Of a DNA stretch of 64,000 bases, positions 59,819 to 64,000 are shown piece after piece. The translations under genes and the position numbers were made by a program. Source of the stretch: JBFJKD01 sp038106145 (GTDB lineage: Bacteria > Pseudomonadota > Gammaproteobacteria > Pseudomonadales > Porticoccaceae); NCBI GenBank assembly GCA_038106145.1, contig JAYODD010000005.1:124001-188000 (forward strand), read 5' to 3'. Below the pieces are notes generated by a model that searched no databases, was not told the origin of the DNA, and saw nothing but the letters and a program-made list of their open reading frames with translations. Numbering within the stretch: the stretch's first letter is position 1; the number at the start of each line of letters is the position of its first letter.

Positions 59819-60484
59819 ATGTCCATCGAAGTAATCGGCGCCGGTTTTGGTCGCACCGGTACCCTGTCGTTAAAGTTTGCGTTGCAACAACTGGGCTTTG
59901 CCGACTGCTACCATATGCGCGATGTTTTTGCTCATCCTGGCCACGCCGAGACCTGGACGCGGTTAGCCCGGGGTGAAGAAATCCCCGGCTGGCCAATTCT
60001 ACTCGCGGGTTATCGTTCAGTTGTCGATTGGCCCTGTGCCTACTTTTGGCGAGAATTGACTGAACATTATCCGCAGGCGAGAGTTCTGCTGAGTGTGCGC
60101 GATGCAAACACCTGGTACGACAGCATGGTTGAAACCATATTTGCGGCGATCGGCGCCGCGTTTCCCAACGGCGCCACTGAACCCCAATTGCCCGAGGGCA
60201 CTCCCGCCGTGAGCGTGGCGCAAATCGTGCTGGCCAAAACTATTATCGTCGATCATCTGTTTCAGGGTAAATTACGCGATCGCCAACACTGCATTGATGT
60301 GTACAACCGGCACAACGCAGAAGTGCAGCGGTCCGTGGCCCCTGAAAACCTTTTGGTTTACGAGGTCAAGCAGGGGTGGGGGCCGTTATGTGAGTTCCTC
60401 AACGTGCCCGAACCTTCCGCGCCTTTTCCACGTACCAATAGCAAGGAGGAGTTTCACAAGGGGCTGGGCACACCGGCGGATTAA
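59819..60484 (+). CDS. Sulfotransferase-family protein (Sulfotransfer_4 type)
   Basis: A 221-residue protein. The 5'-phosphosulfate-binding loop reads IGAGFGRTGTLSLKFALQQLGF. PQARVLLSVRDANTWYDSM gives the 3'-phosphate-binding Arg/Ser region. The C-terminal NLLVYEVKQGWGPLCEFLNVPEPSAPFPRTNSKEEF in pieces matches the usual domain end. The ATG at 59819 follows GAGGGGA; an earlier in-frame start adds 11 residues. These bacterial proteins are mostly uncharacterised. A role in sulfation of a substrate is inferred from the family. Confidence 0.85.
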   Translation: MSIEVIGAGFGRTGTLSLKFALQQLGFADCYHMRDVFAHPGHAETWTRLARGEEIPGWPILLAGYRSVVDWPCAYFWRELTEHYPQARVLLSVRDANTWYDSMVETIFAAIGAAFPNGATEPQLPEGTPAVSVAQIVLAKTIIVDHLFQGKLRDRQHCIDVYNRHNAEVQRSVAPENLLVYEVKQGWGPLCEFLNVPEPSAPFPRTNSKEEFHKGLGTPAD

Positions 60485-60756
60485 TTGCGTGCAATACCGC
60501 TGTGAAGCCAGGGTGTATTATCAGATTTTCCACATAAAAAATAATGCGCAAAAACCGATTATAAATGCCCATCTTGCCGCGCTGAACAAAGCGCGAGGTC
60601 GAACTAAGAGGTAATAAACGAAAAGGTGCGTTTTGCAGCAGATTGATGGTGTCAGTTATTTTCGAATTAAAATTAAATATTCCCGATGGGGCCGCCGCGT
60701 CGCGAGTGAAAGTTTACCGCGGCTTTAATCTCTGGCGACTTCCCCATTGAACATCT

Positions 60757-62214
60757 CTAACCAAAGACTGCATTGGGATCGAGCGCACTTCTTACCCGTT
60801 GCTGCAGGTCGTTGATTCCGGCATGGGTGAAGGATGCGGTGGCTTCCAACAATATATCGGAGTCGGCGTGGGTCGCGCCGTAGCCCTGTTGCGCCAGTTC
60901 GGCCAGTATGGCGCGCGCGCACTCCCGGGCCTTTTCCAGGCTGTCCGCGTCGTTTTGCTGATACGCCACGCTGACGCGGGCCAGCATGGTGCGCCAGGTG
61001 AGCGCGAATTCGGTAAAGGCGGTCATGCCCTGTTTATCGGCAATGGCTTGCACTGCATTACTCAGGCCTGTTGCGTCACTGCCTTCGATGGCGGCGCCGA
61101 GCGCTAGACGCACCTGCCCGAAATCGGAGGAGGCTGGACTTGCGCTGACCTGCCCGCGCATCGCCTGCTCGCGACCAGCCCAGATGGGATTGGCGCCCAT
61201 GTCCGCCGCGGTTTTTAGCTCCGCTCCCGGGATCGGGTCAATGGCGCCCTGTAGCGCCCCCCACACCACGTCGACGTTACCCTGTACGCCGTATAGTGCA
61301 CCGTAAACATTCCAGGTGCCGATCTGGTACTTGCTGGCCAGATCCGGCGCGGCCAGTTGGGTGTCGATGGGTTCGCCACCGGAATTAATCGCTTCCTGGC
61401 GGGCATCGCTGATAACGATGGTGTTGGGAATGAGCATGTTCACCCGCAGAAAATGCAAGGCGTCGACGGTTGCGGCCAACGCTTCCGCGTCGGCCAGCTG
61501 AATGGTGAACGGTTTGTAAACCGGTGGGGCAGGCATTAACCACAGGCCAATTTTGGTGATAATGCCAAGATTGGACTGGGTGAACAGGCCGTCTACATAG
61601 GGGCCGTAGCCGTATTTGAACAGCTGCCAGGTGTTGCTGCCCGGCATCGCACCCATGCCGGTACGCACCAGAGTACCGTTAGCTAGCAGCACTTCCATGC
61701 CGCACTGCATCAACAGGTGGTCGCCGTAGGGGGTGTAGCCGAACTCCCGCGCGCCGATGCTGTCGGCGATGGAGTGGCTGCTGTTTTTATCCACATCGAC
61801 CCAGAACGGAATGTTGTTGTCGGCTAAATATTTCTGCATCTGGGCGTAGGTGACGCCTGGTTCCACCAGGGCGTAGGCGGAGGGGGCGTTGACTTCGAGA
61901 ATCCGGTTCATGCGCTTGAGATCGAGCATCACGATATCCCCGGACTCCGGGGGCGGAGTGGCGCCGAGTCCGCCCGCGTTCGGCATGGTCCAGAGCTTGA
62001 CCGGCTTGCCATCCACCAGTTTGAGAATACCCTGCAACTCTTCGGTACTGCTAGGGGTCGCAACGGCAATGATCTCCCGCGCCTCTTTGTCGTAGCTAAC
62101 CGTGCGCCGAATGCGTTCAATTTTTTCGCGATAGGGCGCGGCCTGTGCCGCCGCAGCGGCAATGACATGGTCCGCGCCGAGCAATTTACTGATTTCGTTG
62201 ACAACGGTATTCAT
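60757..62214 (-). CDS. VAO/4-cresol dehydrogenase-type FAD-binding oxidoreductase
   Basis: A 485-residue flavoenzyme of the vanillyl-alcohol oxidase/PCMH family. The FAD-binding domain has WTMPNAGGLGATPPPESGDIVMLDLKRMN in pieces, EPGVTYAQMQKYL, SIADSIGAREFGYTPYGDHLL and GSNTWQLFKYGYGPYVDGLFTQSNLGI in pieces. The C-terminus ends RVRSALDPNAVFG. Members oxidise p-substituted phenols such as 4-cresol, vanillyl alcohol and eugenol. It is 38 bp after a UbiD-type decarboxylase small subunit on the same strand, supporting a phenolic substrate. No cytochrome subunit (pchC) is adjacent, so oxidase activity is possible. Confidence 0.9.
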   Translation of the reverse strand: MNTVVNEISKLLGADHVIAAAAAQAAPYREKIERIRRTVSYDKEAREIIAVATPSSTEELQGILKLVDGKPVKLWTMPNAGGLGATPPPESGDIVMLDLKRMNRILEVNAPSAYALVEPGVTYAQMQKYLADNNIPFWVDVDKNSSHSIADSIGAREFGYTPYGDHLLMQCGMEVLLANGTLVRTGMGAMPGSNTWQLFKYGYGPYVDGLFTQSNLGIITKIGLWLMPAPPVYKPFTIQLADAEALAATVDALHFLRVNMLIPNTIVISDARQEAINSGGEPIDTQLAAPDLASKYQIGTWNVYGALYGVQGNVDVVWGALQGAIDPIPGAELKTAADMGANPIWAGREQAMRGQVSASPASSDFGQVRLALGAAIEGSDATGLSNAVQAIADKQGMTAFTEFALTWRTMLARVSVAYQQNDADSLEKARECARAILAELAQQGYGATHADSDILLEATASFTHAGINDLQQRVRSALDPNAVFG

Positions 62215-62252
62215 AAAAGTATCGATCCCGATAACAGTTTCTGTATTGGTCG

Positions 62253-62486
62253 TTAGTCACGACTGGGGGGTGGCATAACGACGGGGTATTTCTTGTCCAT
62301 ATGGATGCGCGAAAAGGGATCCCGTTTGGCGTACAGGATGGATTCTTCCGGTTCGCTATCGCGCCAGGTGAACGAGCAGCGAGTGCAATAGAAAACGGTC
62401 CATACCAGTTGACCCTGCGCGTCGCGACCTTCGTGCTCGACGCGGCAGGCATCCTGTTCAGACTGGCAGCGCGGACAAAAACTCAT
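62253..62486 (-). CDS. vdcD: Hydroxyarylic acid decarboxylase subunit D (VdcD/BsdD-like)
   Basis: A 77-residue zinc-ribbon protein with Cys4-x2-Cys7 and Cys34-x2-Cys37. The ribbon is followed by FTWRDSEPE and DPFSRI, which match the short D subunit of vanillate/4-hydroxybenzoate decarboxylases (VdcD, BsdD). The start overlaps the UbiD-type gene's stop by four bases (ATGA), so the two are coupled. Its exact role in the decarboxylase is not settled in the family. Confidence 0.9.
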   Translation of the reverse strand: MSFCPRCQSEQDACRVEHEGRDAQGQLVWTVFYCTRCSFTWRDSEPEESILYAKRDPFSRIHMDKKYPVVMPPPSRD

Positions 62487-64000
62487 GGCTGACCTCCCTG
62501 CTGTTGCTGTAATGCCTGAATAACTTTTGCCAGTTCGTCAATTTTCGGCCCACTGGGAGGCGTCACTATTTTCGCATCGGCGCCGACTTTGTCGGGGGGC
62601 ATAAAACTGGTGGCGTCGATAATCAGGCGATGGCCCTTGCCGGGTACTTCTGCCGCCGGGTCGATAATAATCATGGGCATGTTGGGCACCACAATGATGT
62701 CGTCGGCGCGGGTGCGCGTCGATAGTGCCCACATCACCTGGTTCAGGTCGAAAGGATCGACATCGTTATCCACCATAATCAGGTTTTTCAGATACATCAG
62801 CCCGTGGGGCGTACCCAGCGCGCGCATGGCGATCGATTTTGCAAAACCCGCAAAGCGGTTCTTCACTGAAATAATACCGGTCAGCCCGTGTTGATAGAGG
62901 GCGTTAACCGCCTCCACCTCGGGAAAGTCTTCCTTGAGTTTGGCGTAGATGGGCGCTGAGGTATTCAGGCCGATCAGGGTGTCGTGTTCGGTCCAGCCCT
63001 TGCCGATATAAATGTTTTCGAAAATGGGGTTGTTGCGGTGAGAAATGCCGGTAACGCGAAACTGGGGCGCCATGCGCACGCCGCTGTAGCTGCCGGGGAA
63101 TTCGCCGAAGGGACCTTCATACTGGCGCGAGCCGTGAATCAACTCCGCTTCGATGACCATTTCCGTATCCGCGAGAATATCCATGCCGTTGCCGGATTCG
63201 GTGAGGCGCAGGGGCGCGCCCATCATCTGCGAGGCATAGGCAAATTCGGATTCCTCATAGCCAATGGGCGTTGCGGCAAACATACACATGGCGGGATGGT
63301 TGCCCAGCATCACTGCAATTTTCAGCGGTTTATCATCCCGTTCCGCCGCGATAATCATGCGGCCCATATCGTGGGCGGGCACCGACAGCAGGGTAAAGAT
63401 ATCCTTGCCCTGGGGCTGAATGCGGTAAATGCCGACATTTTGCTTGCCGAAATTATCCGGATCGTGGGGATCGCGGCTGACCACATTGGCCTTGCCGATA
63501 TAAAAACCGCCGTCGTACTCGTTGATGCGATACAGGGGTAGAACATCGTATAGATTAAAATTGGCGTCGATGCGGTTTTCGTGCACCGGGGCTTTGTCTG
63601 CCGCAATGCGCTTGAGTAACGGCCTGTCGGCGCCCCAACGGGAAATAATGTCGTAGAACAGCTCCTTGATGGTGGTGCCCTTGGGGTGACCGAGCAGCAG
63701 CGCCAGATTGGTAAAACTGCCGTGCACCCCGAGTACCAGGCTTTTGCCGGGATAACCCTTGATGTCGTTGAAGATAATTGCCGGGCCATTCATGGCGTCG
63801 CGCCCGGCGGCGACGGCTATATTGCGAATATCCGGCTCGGGCATGACCGCCTCCGGCCAGGTAATGCACTGGCCGTGTTCGGCGAGAAAATCGAGAAAAT
63901 CCCGCAGGCTGGTAATGCGCGCCGCCACGCGCAGGGCGGCTTCAGAAAGTGTGACGTCTTTTGCCGGGGTGGCAGCAGCGGACATTGCTTTAGTGGCCAT
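62483..64000 (-). CDS. vdcC: UbiD-family phenolic acid decarboxylase, subunit C (VdcC/BsdC-like)
   Basis: A 505-residue prenylated-FMN-dependent decarboxylase. Its core has GANFNLYDVLPLYRINEYDGGFYIG-type sequence in pieces, VGIYRIQPQGKDIFTL, the active-site acid segment GSRQYEGPFGEFPGSYSG (Glu pair), and NRFAGFAKSIAMRALG. It likely decarboxylates a hydroxybenzoate or vanillate. The ATG is the last codon of the window (63998-64000), so the gene could begin further upstream; the first 25 residues are extra to the family. vdcB (the prFMN synthase) is not in the window. Confidence 0.92.
   Translation of the reverse strand: MATKAMSAAATPAKDVTLSEAALRVAARITSLRDFLDFLAEHGQCITWPEAVMPEPDIRNIAVAAGRDAMNGPAIIFNDIKGYPGKSLVLGVHGSFTNLALLLGHPKGTTIKELFYDIISRWGADRPLLKRIAADKAPVHENRIDANFNLYDVLPLYRINEYDGGFYIGKANVVSRDPHDPDNFGKQNVGIYRIQPQGKDIFTLLSVPAHDMGRMIIAAERDDKPLKIAVMLGNHPAMCMFAATPIGYEESEFAYASQMMGAPLRLTESGNGMDILADTEMVIEAELIHGSRQYEGPFGEFPGSYSGVRMAPQFRVTGISHRNNPIFENIYIGKGWTEHDTLIGLNTSAPIYAKLKEDFPEVEAVNALYQHGLTGIISVKNRFAGFAKSIAMRALGTPHGLMYLKNLIMVDNDVDPFDLNQVMWALSTRTRADDIIVVPNMPMIIIDPAAEVPGKGHRLIIDATSFMPPDKVGADAKIVTPPSGPKIDELAKVIQALQQQQGGQP

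Noticed and set aside
60485..60756. Hidden small gene or RNA in the 272-bp AT-rich gap between sulfotransferase and flavoenzyme genes
   Set aside because: No open frame with a ribosome site, no clear hairpin or promoter was found on either strand.

Overview
The window looks like one contig of a free-living gammaproteobacterium with mid-to-high GC content, joined across a 100-N scaffold gap at 42364-42463. From about 14.8 to 40.9 kb the gene order matches the block known from Pseudomonas and its relatives: ptsO-rapZ-ptsN-hpf-rpoN-lptB-lptA-lptC-kdsC-kdsD / mlaC-ibaG-murA-hisG-hisD-hisC / algW / zapE-rplM-rpsI-petA-petBC-sspA-sspB. The split class II ribonucleotide reductase (nrdJa/nrdJb) and the catabolic gene content suit a marine, Cellvibrionales-like organism. 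That placement is inference; there is no rRNA gene to test it.

Left arm (1-12.5 kb, mostly + strand): the end of a DUF1329 gene, a DUF1302 outer-membrane protein gene and a clear terminator. Next comes an operon of ExbB/TolQ, two ExbD/TolR proteins, a TonB-like anchored von Willebrand A protein, a 775-residue helical envelope protein, a Tat-exported DUF1329 protein and an exported Dabb-barrel protein. nrdJa and nrdJb follow. A short minus-strand pair (enoyl-CoA hydratase/isomerase and a GlcD-type FAD dehydrogenase) leads into the core block.

Core (14.8-40.9 kb): Mg2+ transport and ribosome-associated factors (mgtE, darP, hpf), the nitrogen PTS (ptsO, ptsN) with rapZ and sigma-54, LPS transport and KDO synthesis (lpt, kds), peptidoglycan precursor synthesis (murA), histidine synthesis, a DegS/AlgW protease, ATP sulfurylase, ribosomal proteins L13/S9, the cytochrome bc1 complex and the stringent starvation proteins. 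Three departures from the usual order stand out. mlaFED and mlaB are absent around mlaC, one sat gene stands where Pseudomonas has cysDN, and cytochromes b and c1 are fused in one reading frame.

Right arm (41-64 kb): a thiolase, then two tandem copies of an aromatic-ring dioxygenase alpha/beta pair. The scaffold gap cuts the second copy, and a candidate FNR/Anr-type promoter precedes the first. Two MFS transporters and an AEC transporter follow. A second envelope module is DUF1302-DUF1329-YCF48-like propeller-RND/MMPL permease. After it come glutathionylspermidine synthetase/amidase, a GST, a sulfotransferase and a minus-strand operon of UbiD-type decarboxylase, its small zinc-ribbon D subunit and a VAO/4-cresol-dehydrogenase-type flavoenzyme. 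Together these genes suggest uptake and breakdown of aromatic or other hydrophobic compounds.

The most novel system is at 2.7-9.5 kb. A proton-driven ExbB-ExbD-ExbD motor appears coupled to a TonB-like VWA protein and a DUF1329 partner. One of its two ExbD proteins has Asn in place of the proton-carrying Asp. The module parallels the RND-driven DUF1302/DUF1329 module at 50-56.7 kb.
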